Positions 1 to 9,662 are shown, counted from the stretch's first letter. The stretch: 43,887 nucleotides of DNA from Legionella anisa (GCF_001467525.1 NZ_LNXS01000021.1:105001-148887), one strand, 5' to 3'. The notes: generated by a model from the letters alone, not told the origin. Made by a program: numbers and translations.

Positions 1-319
1 CATATTCTGCAATCTTATCTAAGCATCTCCCAAGACAATCGTCATTGAGTTGCTCTGGCTCTACTTCTGCACCTAGCAATTGAGCAACAGGCTTATCTTG
101 AAAATAATGGGGAGTCATATACAACCGACTATTCATAAACCCTAATCCATTCAAAATCATCGCGCCTACTCGGCATCCGTAACTTACTATCCCTCCTTTC
201 TTTAGATCTAATTCAAGGCGGGCATCTATGCGTTCTATTAGCCCTAATTCTCTAATCGTCGCCGCAATAAGACCTAAAGAGCCTAATTGTTGGGAACTCA
301 CGCTTTCTTGATGAAACAT
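1..319 (-). CDS. IS1634-type transposase, N-terminal part (cut by window edge)
   Basis: The minus strand reads openly from an ATG at 319 to the window edge, about 106 codons. The start MFHQESVSSQQLGSLGLIAA, followed by a stretch about reaching an early helical segment (LIERIDARL) and YGCRVGAMILNGLGF, matches what I know of the N-terminal domain of IS1634-type transposases. The catalytic DDE part would lie outside the window, so I cannot say whether the element is intact. It transcribes away from the neighbouring GH5 gene. The family call is from memory of the domain and is fairly confident; the exact element name is unknown. Confidence 0.75.
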   Translation of the reverse strand, partial: MFHQESVSSQQLGSLGLIAATIRELGLIERIDARLELDLKKGGIVSYGCRVGAMILNGLGFMNSRLYMTPHYFQDKPVAQLLGAEVEPEQLNDDCLGRCLDKIAEY

Positions 320-707
320 ACAGGCTCTCCAAATACTTGATTTGGAGGAAAGAGTATAGGATTGTTTCTTTATTGGCTCTGATCTTTCTCTGATATTCTT
401 GTGATCTATTTCTCAAAATTTCAATACGATAATTGGGGGCTGGAATAATTCAATTTTTTACAGCTCGTTGCTGCGAAATGTCCGATTGAGGCTATAGGCT
501 AAACAACAGCTCTGTCTTTAGTCACACACGATTTCCGAACACTCAGGCTGCATCCCAGGTGGTTGAGGCATATGCTTCTTCTTCCTGTGTCTTTATCCTC
601 ATGTTAAAATAAAAAAAATCCAGATCACTTCTGAAGGAGTGATCTGCGTTACGATATTTTTATTTGGTGAATTTTGGGATAGTTGGCTCGTTGCTGGTGA
701 TGAGAAA
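320..707. other. intergenic: IS end and leader of the GH5 gene
   Basis: No gene seen. The first part must contain the outer end of the IS1634-type element, but I could not fix its terminal repeat. Positions 510-544 form one copy of a diverged 35-bp repeat found inverted at 12500-12534. An AAGGAG at 634-639 runs directly into a GTG at 639 that opens the reading frame, too close to act as its ribosome site. Confidence 0.5.
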
Positions 708-1967
708 ATGAAATTATTTTTTTTGGGGACTTTCACTCTTTCTTACAGGAGCCAACCAATTCTTCGGAGCTTAATTGGATTTTCATTCCTCTTTTTCCTA
801 GGACTCTCCTTCGCTCAAACGCTTCCATTGCATGTGGATGGTTCTCTCTTAAGGGATTCCAACGGACAGACTATCATTTTGCAGGGGATTAACCATCATG
901 GTTTTCTTGATGTGCCTGATGGGGCTTGGGATCCTCCGGGTTGGCCCCTCTATTCAGGTATGGGCCATTGGAATCCAGAAGTAGTGAAGGAAATCTTGGA
1001 TTCCTACCAAAAGCTTGGGTTCAATGTGGTCCGCCTTCACACGGTGGTGGATTGGTGGAAGAACAATCCTGTTACTTACAAAGATCCTTATCGGGAGGTA
1101 ACCTACCAGGAGTCATACCGTCAAATGATCCAGGACACTGTGAAGTGGGCCAGAGACAGAGATCTCTATGTAATCTTTGATTTTTTTGCACTGAAAAATG
1201 TTCAAGGGCGCCAATCAGGCCAGGAGTCCCTTCCGTGGGCCCCTTGGGGAAGATTTCCCGAAGTTGTTCGAGATCGCTCTGAATTTATTTCTCTTTGGGA
1301 TTCGGTGGCGGAGCAATTGGGTGGTTATCCCAATGTTCTTTTTGAGTTATACAACGAACCGCATGGGGATAGCCAAGCAGAGGAGGAATGGTTCAAATTC
1401 GTCGAAGAGGTTCTTCCCGTCCTCCGCCACCGGACGAGCAATCCAGTGATCGTTCAATGGAATTATGATTGTTGGGTCAATCTAGACTACCCGCCACCAT
1501 CCCATCCTGCATCCACCTTGGAATGGATTGAAAAACATCCCTTGAAAGATAACAATTTAATCTATGGGGCTCACCTGTACCGAAATTCCGGAGGAGGATT
1601 GTCGGGACTAGCCCACCGAGGAGTGAGCTCCATTGTCAATCTATGGGAACGAGAGGACATCCTCCAGGCCCTCCAATGGGCCCTTTTTCCAAAGGTCTTA
1701 AAAACAGACAGAAAGCCGATTCTTGTGACAGAAATCGGAGCTTATCTTTCCAATGGAGAAGAAGATCAAGAACATGAATTGGAATGGTTTAAGAACACTC
1801 TCTCCATTCTTAACGAGTGGGGGATAGGTTATGTGGCTTGGGCCTGGAGATCCGACCAACAGCTAGGGCACGGGATGCTTCACGAGGGAAATCCCAACCG
1901 GGCGGGCAGTCTTTTTCTAGAGTCGCTCAAAGATTTGAAAGGCCCCGCAAATACATTAATATCCTAG
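708..1967 (+). CDS. secreted glycoside hydrolase family 5 (endoglucanase-like)
   Basis: A GH5 (clan A) beta-glycosidase acting outside the cytoplasm. With the ATG at 708 the protein has 419 residues: a basic N-terminus, a hydrophobic stretch (LIGFSFLFFLGLSFAQ) fitting a signal peptide cleaved after SFA, then the catalytic barrel. The acid/base motif NEP gives Glu217 and the nucleophile motif TEIGAY gives Glu342; GINHHGF and VVRLHTVVDWW fit the early strands. The frame stays open upstream to a GTG at 639, but that would put 23 extra residues before the signal peptide, so I prefer 708. The substrate (cellulose, mannan or another glucan) cannot be read from sequence. Codon use is richer in G and C than in all neighbours, and the gene sits beside an IS, which suggests horizontal gain. 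Confidence 0.85.
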   Translation: MKLFFLGTFTLSYRSQPILRSLIGFSFLFFLGLSFAQTLPLHVDGSLLRDSNGQTIILQGINHHGFLDVPDGAWDPPGWPLYSGMGHWNPEVVKEILDSYQKLGFNVVRLHTVVDWWKNNPVTYKDPYREVTYQESYRQMIQDTVKWARDRDLYVIFDFFALKNVQGRQSGQESLPWAPWGRFPEVVRDRSEFISLWDSVAEQLGGYPNVLFELYNEPHGDSQAEEEWFKFVEEVLPVLRHRTSNPVIVQWNYDCWVNLDYPPPSHPASTLEWIEKHPLKDNNLIYGAHLYRNSGGGLSGLAHRGVSSIVNLWEREDILQALQWALFPKVLKTDRKPILVTEIGAYLSNGEEDQEHELEWFKNTLSILNEWGIGYVAWAWRSDQQLGHGMLHEGNPNRAGSLFLESLKDLKGPANTLIS

Positions 1968-2294
1968 TATCTAATCAACTTCCTTAGATAGCAAGATTTC
2001 GATATCATTTCGCTTTTATAGTGCTTCATTAATAATCTGACACAATTTGAAATGAGTGTCCTTTGTTTGTTGATCTATATTTTTTTCTGATTTAACTATT
2101 TATTTGACACATGTGCGTGCTGATTTTCCAAATAACATGATCTTAACTAGTTGATTGAATATGGCAATTATGATCATTTATTGAGCGATTAAGTAAGTTA
2201 AAAATTGGTCTATATTATAATAATATGGTCCATATTAACCAAAATTATATAAAATATGTTTTGAGTCAATATCGCTACAGGGAGTAAAGTGCCC
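1968..2294. promoter_or_regulatory. AT-rich promoter region of galU, with a 15-nt palindrome
   Basis: No gene seen. The region is strongly AT-rich. Positions 2222-2236 form AATATGG-T-CCATATT, a perfect inverted repeat about 60 nt before the galU start, next to TATTATAATAAT, which could serve as a -10. It may be an operator; no known regulator site is recognised. Confidence 0.35.
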
Positions 2295-3188
2295 ATGTAT
2301 TCAAAATTAGCCCCAATACGTAAAGCTGTATTTCCCGTTGCTGGTTTAGGGTCACGATTTTTACCAGCTACAAAAGCCTCTCCTAAAGAAATGTTACCTA
2401 TTGTTAATAAACCCTTAATTCAATATGCTGTTGAAGAAGCTTACGCTAGTGGCATACGCCAAATGATTTTTGTAACCTGCCACAACAAGAGATCTATTGA
2501 AGATCATTTTGATATGGCTTATCAATTAGAGCATGAATTAATTTTAAGTAATAAAAATGAGCTCTTATCAATCGTTCAGTCGGTTAGACCTATGGATATG
2601 GAGTGCTATTATATTCGTCAACCTAAACCATTAGGCTTAGGCCATGCTATTTTATGTGCCCAACCCGTTGTAGGTAATGAGGCTTTTGCTGTTCTTCTTG
2701 CAGATGACCTGATGCTTAATGAAAAACCTATTTTAAAACAAATAGCAGAACTTTACCTGGAATATGGCAATAGCATTCTAGCTGTCCATGAGGTACCAAG
2801 AGCACTAACCAGCCAATATGGAATTATTCAAGGCGAACTAGAAAAAGAACGTCTCATTAACATTAAACATTTGGTAGAAAAGCCACAGCCTGATGCAGCG
2901 CCTTCAAATATTGCCATTGTTGGTCGTTATATTCTGACTCCTGCAATTTTTGAAAAAATCAGATTAATTCCCAAAAATGAGCACACAGAAATTCAGCTTA
3001 CGGACGCAATTTCTGCGCTACTCAACCAGGAAACCGTTTTAGCTTATTTGTATCAAGGTAGGCACTATGATTGTGGTAATGTATTGGGATTTCTAAAAGC
3101 TAATGTTGATTTGGGTAGAGCACATCCTGTTGAAGGAAAAAAATTTAATCATTGGCTTTTAGACTTTGTAAAAGCTTCACAGAGGTAA
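2289..3188 (+). CDS. galU: UTP-glucose-1-phosphate uridylyltransferase
   Basis: Makes UDP-glucose from UTP and glucose 1-phosphate in the cytoplasm, the entry point for the Ugd and decarboxylase steps encoded nearby. The nucleotide-binding signature GLGSRFLPATKASPKEMLP lies at about residues 17-35; LLADD and HLVEKP follow in the usual order, and 299 residues is a normal GalU length. The frame opens at a GTG at 2289 with an ATG two codons later at 2295; GGGAG at 2280-2284 is 4 nt from the GTG and 10 nt from the ATG, so the start is undecided. A pgi remnant and a phosphohexomutase gene follow on the same strand, so the three were probably once one sugar-nucleotide operon. Confidence 0.93.
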   Translation: MPMYSKLAPIRKAVFPVAGLGSRFLPATKASPKEMLPIVNKPLIQYAVEEAYASGIRQMIFVTCHNKRSIEDHFDMAYQLEHELILSNKNELLSIVQSVRPMDMECYYIRQPKPLGLGHAILCAQPVVGNEAFAVLLADDLMLNEKPILKQIAELYLEYGNSILAVHEVPRALTSQYGIIQGELEKERLINIKHLVEKPQPDAAPSNIAIVGRYILTPAIFEKIRLIPKNEHTEIQLTDAISALLNQETVLAYLYQGRHYDCGNVLGFLKANVDLGRAHPVEGKKFNHWLLDFVKASQR

Positions 3189-3230
3189 TTTATATGTCTC
3201 GCTTATCAAAAGATGAGGTCTTGTAAAAAA

Positions 3231-3338
3231 ACTTATAAACATAAAATTTTCACAAAGGGTGTTATATGGAACATTAATCCATTCGATCAACCAGGCGTTG
3301 AAAGCGCGAAAAAAGCACTTAGACAAATAGCAATATAA
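3231..3338 (+). pseudogene. pgi: 3' remnant of glucose-6-phosphate isomerase
   Basis: In one frame the gap between galU and the mutase reads [20 protein letters not shown] and then [14 protein letters not shown] followed by a stop at 3336-3338. This matches the C-terminal core of Pgi, where a YEHKIF, IWxINSFDQxGVE and GK series is conserved. A short ATG frame at 3194 ([10 protein letters not shown] then stop) lies just before it and could be a leftover of the deleted gene, but this is uncertain. Almost all of the coding sequence is gone, so there is no function. The family assignment rests on about 34 residues. Confidence 0.75.
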
Positions 3339-3380
3339 AATGGAATATCACTAAAAAGCTTAAACTGGGAGTAAAAAAAG

Positions 3381-4805
3381 ATGAATCAGGACAAATCTAT
3401 CAAATCGACCCAGAAAAAAACGTATCGACAAATACAAGTTCCCCGCACTGTTTTTAAAGCATATGATATTAGAGGGATAATAGGTAAAGAATTATATGAG
3501 AACTCATTTTATAGTATTGGTTTGGGTTTAGGTTACTATTTAAGTAAATTACAACGTCAAAAAATTGTACTTGCTCGCGATAGTCGCTTAACTAGTCCTG
3601 TTTTAGCTTTAGCTTTAAAACAAGGATTACTTGATAGTGGCATTGATGCTTTTGATTTAGGCTTGACCACCACACCAATGATGTATTTTGCAACCCATAC
3701 TCAAGGTATTGACTCTGGTGTAATGGTTACTGGAAGTCATAATCCAATTAACTATAACGGCATCAAAATAGTATTGGCTGGTAAGACTTTAATGCAAGAA
3801 GATATCCGTATTTTATATACTATGATTGCTGAAGGTAAGCGAGTTAATGGATGTGGTAAAGAAATAGAACTAGATATCATGGAAGAGTATACAAAACGTA
3901 TTGTAAGTGACATGCAAATAAAGCGTTCATTGAAAATTATTGTGGACTGTGGAAATGGCACAGCAGGACTAGTTGCCCCGCAAGTGCTTGAAAAATTAGG
4001 TTGTGAAGTCATACCGCTTTATTGTGACGTAGACGGTCGTTTTCCAAATCATCATCCTGATCCAACAATAGAAGCCAATTTAGTTGATTTAAAAAATGAA
4101 GTTGTTGCGCAAAAGGCCGACCTTGGTTTTGCTTTTGATGGAGATGCTGACAGACTTGGTTTAGTGACTAACACAGGCGAGACGATACATCCCGATCGCT
4201 TGATGATGCTTTATGCTCGTGAACTCTTAACCAGTTGTCCTGGTGGCATTATAGTTTTTGATGTTAAGTGCTCCAATAATTTGGCCGCAGTGATTAAAGA
4301 TGCAGGAGGAATAGCTAAAATGTGTCCTACTGGACACTCTATAGTGAAGGATGTGATGAAAAAAGAAGGGGCTATTTTGGCCGGCGAAATGAGTGGGCAT
4401 TTGTTTTTTAAGAATCGCTGGTATGGATTTGATGATGCACTCTACAGTGCCTGTCGTTTGCTGGAAATTATAACCTCATCTAATCTAACAATCAGTGATC
4501 AATTTAAATTAATTCCTGATAGTGTTGGTACTTCTGAGCTAAAAATTGCTATGGCCGATGAGGAAAAATTTGTGTTTATGCACCGTTTTAGTGAGAAAGC
4601 AAAGTTTCCTCAAGCACAAATTATTACTATTGATGGAGTACGCGTTGAATTTGCTACAGGTTGGGGCATACTTCGCGCTTCTAATACCACTCCGTGCTTG
4701 GTTGCTCGCTTTGAAGCGGTAGATAAAGAAAGTTTGCTCCACATTCAGCAATTATTTAAAACACAAATCCTTTTGTTAGAGCCGAAACTGGCGCTGCCAT
4801 TTTAG
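3381..4805 (+). CDS. phosphomannomutase/phosphoglucomutase (AlgC/ManB type)
   Basis: Interconverts hexose 1- and 6-phosphates, feeding GDP-mannose and/or UDP-glucose synthesis. It has 474 residues, close to the 460-residue AlgC type. The N-terminal FKAYDIRGIIG, the active-serine loop TGSHNPINYNGIK near residue 117 (the serine that carries phosphate), the metal loop FDGDADRLG near residue 250, and the sugar-binding GEMSGHLFF near residue 335 are all present, so the enzyme looks intact. A ribosome site GGGAG lies 9-10 nt before the ATG. It follows the pgi remnant; with galU it supplies glucose 1-phosphate for the polysaccharide locus. Whether mannose or glucose is the main substrate cannot be decided from sequence. 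Confidence 0.9.
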   Translation: MNQDKSIKSTQKKTYRQIQVPRTVFKAYDIRGIIGKELYENSFYSIGLGLGYYLSKLQRQKIVLARDSRLTSPVLALALKQGLLDSGIDAFDLGLTTTPMMYFATHTQGIDSGVMVTGSHNPINYNGIKIVLAGKTLMQEDIRILYTMIAEGKRVNGCGKEIELDIMEEYTKRIVSDMQIKRSLKIIVDCGNGTAGLVAPQVLEKLGCEVIPLYCDVDGRFPNHHPDPTIEANLVDLKNEVVAQKADLGFAFDGDADRLGLVTNTGETIHPDRLMMLYARELLTSCPGGIIVFDVKCSNNLAAVIKDAGGIAKMCPTGHSIVKDVMKKEGAILAGEMSGHLFFKNRWYGFDDALYSACRLLEIITSSNLTISDQFKLIPDSVGTSELKIAMADEEKFVFMHRFSEKAKFPQAQIITIDGVRVEFATGWGILRASNTTPCLVARFEAVDKESLLHIQQLFKTQILLLEPKLALPF

Positions 4806-4830
4806 CACTCATTACATTAATGCCGATTGA

Positions 4831-6261
4831 TCATTTCTTTTTTTTGAACCAATCTACTACTTTTTTCTTAAACAGAGAGGTGTTTGCATTAGTTTTTGTA
4901 GTACGAATCCATACAAGCCCTCCCTCTCCTAGATACATACTAAATCCAATTGTGATGGGAATAAGCCAAAGAAACCACCAAAAAATCGTAAAAATTGGAT
5001 TCACTCTAACCATGTATGTAATTCGTGAGGACAGTTTATCCAAAACTAAGCTCGTTCGTTTCCACGTTTTGTAATAAAGGAATGATTGTTGGATAATGAA
5101 ACCTGCAATGTTTATTACACTAAGTATAATCAACCACATGGGAAAAATGTTGCGATGTTCAATCCACGTCGATAAGGCCCATATTCCCGTAGGCAAACCA
5201 ATTAAATTAATCGCAAGTAAGAGACAGGGTAGAAAGTTCATCCATGCTAGAATTTTTTGACGTCTGGTCATACCAAGACGTGACAACGGTTCTGTTAGAC
5301 TCTGAAAAAATCCGCAAACCCATCTCTTTCGTTGAGTAATTCCACCTATGAATGTAAGGGGAACCTCCTCAATAACAGGTTTCTCAATGATTCCAAGTTT
5401 TTTTCCATTCATCCAGAATCGCATACCAACCTCGGGATCCTCTATTGCCATCCAAGGATGAAATCCGCCTAGGTTGAGAAGATCAGATGCTTTGTAATAG
5501 AGTGATTTTCCCAACACCCAATAAGGGTGCTTTCCATTAGCGGATAAATGTGGATATTTTAGTCCATCCCAAAACATATGATCTAATGAATGGAAACTTG
5601 CAGGCCACGTTTGAAGAAGATTGCCCGCAATATTTGTAGCCTGCAATACATCGTAATGCCGAATGCCAACTGCAGCGTCAATGAAATGATCTATTGGTAA
5701 GCACGTGTCTGCATCAACATAATTAACGAGAAAATCCTCTTTTCCTTCAAACTCTTTGGCCATGTGATAAAAAGCATAAATAAGCTGGCGTGTCTTTTTA
5801 GGGGGGAGATTAGTGACCTTCGCGTGCGCTCCAACATGCCACCAGTAGGCTTTTTCATTAGCATTCCAGTTGTCCCATACGATTTGCCAAGAAGGATCAT
5901 CTGTAGGAGGTATCTCCATGATTTCCAAGAAATCAAATGCTTTTTTTAGATCCCTCAGTTTGTCTATCGTCTCAAAATCATTCGAATTGGGGATTGCAAT
6001 AATACGGTATCTGTCTTTAGGATAATAAAGCTTCTCAAACGATTTCATGGTGGTATACATTGTCCCTTCGGGCTCTTTCAAAACGGGATAAAACAATATA
6101 ATAAATGGAAAGTCGCCTTCACGAAGGTTGATACTTTCTTTCGTATCCACCCAATTCACAGGACGGGTGAATAAATATAAATCCACAAGAAAAGAACACA
6201 AATAAATAATTTGCGCAAAAGCATATAAGGTCATCAATATAATGAAGTAAGGTTCTGCCAT
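4831..6261 (-). CDS. processive GT2 glycosyltransferase (polysaccharide synthase-like)
   Basis: A membrane-bound family 2 glycosyltransferase that probably polymerises a polysaccharide from a UDP-sugar. The 476-residue protein starts with a membrane segment (about residues 5-30), then a GT-A domain: NYVDADT near residue 183 is the metal-binding DxD, AIEDPEVG near 274 holds the likely catalytic base, and ITQRKRW near 312 is the QxxRW motif typical of processive enzymes such as cellulose and hyaluronan synthases. Three or four membrane segments follow, and the end is lysine-rich. AAGGA stands 7-8 nt before the ATG. It is the last gene of a minus-strand series with the epimerase and the TPR/beta-barrel protein. 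Product sugar is unknown; a non-processive role cannot be excluded. Confidence 0.82.
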   Translation of the reverse strand: MAEPYFIILMTLYAFAQIIYLCSFLVDLYLFTRPVNWVDTKESINLREGDFPFIILFYPVLKEPEGTMYTTMKSFEKLYYPKDRYRIIAIPNSNDFETIDKLRDLKKAFDFLEIMEIPPTDDPSWQIVWDNWNANEKAYWWHVGAHAKVTNLPPKKTRQLIYAFYHMAKEFEGKEDFLVNYVDADTCLPIDHFIDAAVGIRHYDVLQATNIAGNLLQTWPASFHSLDHMFWDGLKYPHLSANGKHPYWVLGKSLYYKASDLLNLGGFHPWMAIEDPEVGMRFWMNGKKLGIIEKPVIEEVPLTFIGGITQRKRWVCGFFQSLTEPLSRLGMTRRQKILAWMNFLPCLLLAINLIGLPTGIWALSTWIEHRNIFPMWLIILSVINIAGFIIQQSFLYYKTWKRTSLVLDKLSSRITYMVRVNPIFTIFWWFLWLIPITIGFSMYLGEGGLVWIRTTKTNANTSLFKKKVVDWFKKKK

Positions 6262-6321
6262 AACTATTTCCTTGCAATTATTTAGAAATCAAATGATGTG
6301 TTTTGTTAATCGTCTTAGTGC

Positions 6322-7392
6322 TTATTTTACCCAGTTGATTAATTCCATCATTCCTTGTGAAAGACTTTTTTGAGGTTTAAAACCATAAACTCGCTCAATT
6401 TTTTTGATATCTGCAAAACAATGCCGAATATCCCCAATTCTATATTCATTTGAAATTATTGGTGCAATTTTTTTATTCATTATGCTTGCAAGCGTTTCTG
6501 CAACCTGCTGGATAGTCACAGCAGAACCGCTTCCCACATTAAAAACATCATATACTTCCGCTTCGTTCTCTAAGACACAAGCAAATGCATTGGCAACATC
6601 ACTAACATGCACAAAATCACGCTGTTGTTTACCATCTTCAAACACTAAAGGAGGCAAATCCTTCAGCAAGCGAGAAATAAAGATAGCTGCCACCCCTGTA
6701 TATGGATTGCTCAAGGCTTGACGTGAACCATAGGTATTAAAAAGTCTAAGTGCGACAGTAGGAATATTAAGCGCTCTACCCACAACTAAGAACATCTCTT
6801 CGTGATCACGTTTATTAATTGCATAAATTGATGCTGGCATTAATGGTTTTTCTTCTGTGGTAGGAGTAGGAATTAGGATCTCATCGTCATGATACAGTTC
6901 CCATTTTTTTTCTTTGAGTTGTTTATTGTTCCGAAGACTTGGCGCAAATGTCGCGTGACCTGTGACTGTTCGATATTGTCCTTCACCATAAACAGACATG
7001 GATGATGCAGTGACAATCTTTTTGACTGAATGATTTCCCTTTGAAAGAACTTGAAGCATAACTGCTGCTGACAAAGTATTGTTTTTAGTATAATCCACAA
7101 TATTAGCCATACTTTGTCCCACACCCACAGAAGCAGCTAAATGAACAAGATGGGTTATTCCTTTTAAATTCTTTTCAAATTGGTCTTCTGAGGAAAGATC
7201 ACCTTTTATTCGTCGGGCACGTTTACTCAAGTAAAGAGGCCATCCTTCGGAATCCTTTTTTTCATCATGATGTACTTGATCCACTAAACAATCCAAAATG
7301 GTAACTTCATATCCTAGATCAAGAAGCTGGTCCACAAGATGCGATCCAATAAAACCTGCGCCACCGGTGACTAATACGTGACCTTTTTCCAT
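6322..7392 (-). CDS. NAD-dependent sugar-nucleotide epimerase (SDR)
   Basis: An extended short-chain dehydrogenase/reductase acting on a nucleotide sugar in the cytoplasm. The NAD-binding GGAGFIGSHL lies near residues 10-19, the catalytic Tyr and Lys are in SIYAINKRDHEE near 189, and LRLFNTYGSRQALSNPYTGV followed by a QQRDFVHVSDV segment completes the fold. The whole 356-residue pattern, including the insertion before the active site, resembles dTDP-L-rhamnose or UDP-hexose 4-epimerases; I cannot tell which. GGAGA lies 9 nt before the ATG. Only 19 nt separate it from the TPR/beta-barrel gene upstream and 60 nt from the synthase downstream, so the three are probably co-transcribed. It would tailor a sugar donor for the synthase. 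Confidence 0.85.
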   Translation of the reverse strand: MEKGHVLVTGGAGFIGSHLVDQLLDLGYEVTILDCLVDQVHHDEKKDSEGWPLYLSKRARRIKGDLSSEDQFEKNLKGITHLVHLAASVGVGQSMANIVDYTKNNTLSAAVMLQVLSKGNHSVKKIVTASSMSVYGEGQYRTVTGHATFAPSLRNNKQLKEKKWELYHDDEILIPTPTTEEKPLMPASIYAINKRDHEEMFLVVGRALNIPTVALRLFNTYGSRQALSNPYTGVAAIFISRLLKDLPPLVFEDGKQQRDFVHVSDVANAFACVLENEAEVYDVFNVGSGSAVTIQQVAETLASIMNKKIAPIISNEYRIGDIRHCFADIKKIERVYGFKPQKSLSQGMMELINWVK

Positions 7393-7411
7393 ACAAAAAT
7401 GTCTCCATCAG

Positions 7412-9484
7412 TTATACTTTATAAATAAACGAAAGGTTTACAGCCTTTGCCCAAAAAGGTCCCCCATTGAAGTTTCTTCTAAAAATGCTGTTATTTTGAT
7501 AATAATATTGTGCAGCCAATCTCATTCCCAGATGGGTGATGATTTTATAATTCATATATCCGGCTACTGCATTTCCATAACTGGAATTTTGTGGAAAAAA
7601 GGATACTCCATCTTCAATCCCCATCTGTAATTTTGATGTGAAAAAATGTTCTATTCGTAATTTTCCAGTATGCACCTGAAAATTTAGCGGGTCGTAATAA
7701 GCTGATTGACTGTTATTGTTTTGAGTAAATATGGGTGCTGGATTGGAATAATTGAGGTAAAAGAAGTCGTAGATTATTCTCACCTGAGGAATATTTATAA
7801 ATTTATAGTTCGCTTCAAAACTTGCTTGAGTTTTGTTATTGCCGTCTGAATATTTACCATAAACCCCTCTGCCCCATAAAGATAAATTTTGCGTCGGCTG
7901 ATAATACATTGAACCATAATAATCATTGGTTTGTATATTTAAACCAACGGCACCAATAGCTACAATATAGTTGTAAATTTGTATACTAAAAGGCGGTTCG
8001 GTGTCGATAATGTCTGAATGGTTGAACGTTAAAGTTGCATTCAGAGTTTCTGACCAGGCATATTGCAATGCGACGTTGCCATTAAAATTATTAAAGCCAT
8101 TGCTATAAGTTTTGTTAGAAACTCCCGCAAAGAGCTGCCAATGCTCGGTAAAAAGTTTTGACCCTTGTAATTGCACCATATTTCTAGAAACACTATTGAA
8201 TCCATTTTGCGCAAATCCTGAATAAGCATCTGCTATATTTAACCTGATATTAGACGCGGTATAAAAATCATAAGCTGCGCCTGCATCTTGGCGACGAAAG
8301 GTGTTTGAACTATCATAATAAGCCGCACTGATTGGTAACATGGGTGATTGATAGTAATTGACCAGCTGATTCTGTAAAAGTGAGCGATTCCAATTATATA
8401 CTTCTTGCCAACGGTCAAAAGCTATGCGGTTGCCATCATATTCATGTGTGGCAGCCGTAGTCGATAGCACACCCCATAACGCATCGGTATTGTAAGGATA
8501 TTTCTTCAAGACTTTTTGATAATAAGTGTTTGCTTGTTGGTATTGCTCACATTTGCGAGAAACATCACCCATTCCCAATAAATAGCCAGTACTGTGTTTA
8601 TCCGATATATCTGAGAGCAAATGAAATGCGGTATTGCAATTTCCTTTTTGAGCTTCTAATTTCGCCAAAGCTTCTTTTGCTTCGGGACTTGGATAATCAT
8701 CTAGGGATTTGGTTAACATTTTATATGCAGCATCATATTGCCGAAGCTCAACTAATTTGCTGCCCCATTCATAAGAGAGAAATGCATTGTGTGGAAATCG
8801 TTGCATAAGTTGCTCATATTGAGCTGCTGCGAGATCATATTGCTTATTCTTAAACAATGTTCTTGCAAATTCTAGTCGAGTAAAATTATCCGTTTTTTTA
8901 TTGGCTATTAAGGTTCTACCGAGTGCGATCGCATGATTATATTCATTATGGTATATGTAATTATTAAACAAATCTTTTTGTAGTGCTAAATTATTTGGAT
9001 CGCGCGCCAATTTTTGTTTTAGTTCATAAATTTTTAATTCATTTTCTCTATTGGCGAGCAGGGGCGCTTTAATAAAGGCATTGGTATAGTTACTATTTAG
9101 CCAGCGAGAAGAGTAAAAGTGTTTGAAATCCCTTTGAGATTCGGCAAGATTTCCCAGATAAAATTCATCCCAAGCTAAGCCCTGATACATATTAGTTCCT
9201 TGAGGATGGTTTAATGCGTTCTGGAAAGCAACGGTGGCTTGCTCCATAAAGCCAAATAAATGTAAAAACCACGCATCATGGGTTAAATAACCGGGATTTT
9301 TAGGATCGAGGGCCAATGCTTTTTGGAATGCATTTCTAGCTTCAAATGCATACAAGGATTGTTCATAATTGACCCCTTTGAGGTAGGACTTATATGCAAT
9401 TGCTTTTGCATTGTCGGCAAAAATAGCACTTGACACGAAACAGAGTGCAAAAAAAAAGAGTTTTTTTTTAAAAGCTCCATGCAT
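7412..9484 (-). CDS. TPR and outer-membrane beta-barrel protein (PgaA-like polysaccharide exporter)
   Basis: Probably an outer-membrane secretin for exopolysaccharide. From the ATG at 9484 the protein has 690 residues: a signal peptide (FKKKLFFFALCFVSSAIFA), then repeated 34-residue helical pairs of TPR type over roughly residues 25-360 (for example A-F-QKALALDPKNPGYL, AAAQYEQLMQRFPHNAFLS and TYYQKVLKKYPYNTDALWGV), then a region of alternating aromatic strands to the C-terminus typical of a barrel. This order is that of PgaA, BcsC and AlgK/E systems. The frame opens 15 codons earlier at 9529, but those residues precede the signal peptide, so 9484 is preferred. It lies directly before the epimerase and synthase. 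A role in sensing or as a general TPR porin remains possible. Confidence 0.75.
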   Translation of the reverse strand: MHGAFKKKLFFFALCFVSSAIFADNAKAIAYKSYLKGVNYEQSLYAFEARNAFQKALALDPKNPGYLTHDAWFLHLFGFMEQATVAFQNALNHPQGTNMYQGLAWDEFYLGNLAESQRDFKHFYSSRWLNSNYTNAFIKAPLLANRENELKIYELKQKLARDPNNLALQKDLFNNYIYHNEYNHAIALGRTLIANKKTDNFTRLEFARTLFKNKQYDLAAAQYEQLMQRFPHNAFLSYEWGSKLVELRQYDAAYKMLTKSLDDYPSPEAKEALAKLEAQKGNCNTAFHLLSDISDKHSTGYLLGMGDVSRKCEQYQQANTYYQKVLKKYPYNTDALWGVLSTTAATHEYDGNRIAFDRWQEVYNWNRSLLQNQLVNYYQSPMLPISAAYYDSSNTFRRQDAGAAYDFYTASNIRLNIADAYSGFAQNGFNSVSRNMVQLQGSKLFTEHWQLFAGVSNKTYSNGFNNFNGNVALQYAWSETLNATLTFNHSDIIDTEPPFSIQIYNYIVAIGAVGLNIQTNDYYGSMYYQPTQNLSLWGRGVYGKYSDGNNKTQASFEANYKFINIPQVRIIYDFFYLNYSNPAPIFTQNNNSQSAYYDPLNFQVHTGKLRIEHFFTSKLQMGIEDGVSFFPQNSSYGNAVAGYMNYKIITHLGMRLAAQYYYQNNSIFRRNFNGGPFWAKAVNLSFIYKV

Positions 9485-9662
9485 AATATATCTACCCTTA
9501 TGGTAAGTTCTTATCGTTTGGCTATGCATTCAGACCACGGTCTCAATGCGAGTTTGTTAATTTCTTTCGATCCATCCGAATCTTCTTTAATTATTACTAT
9601 ATTTCAATATGTTGATTATCTCAATCATTACAATATTAAAATTAATCTTGAATTCTATTATG

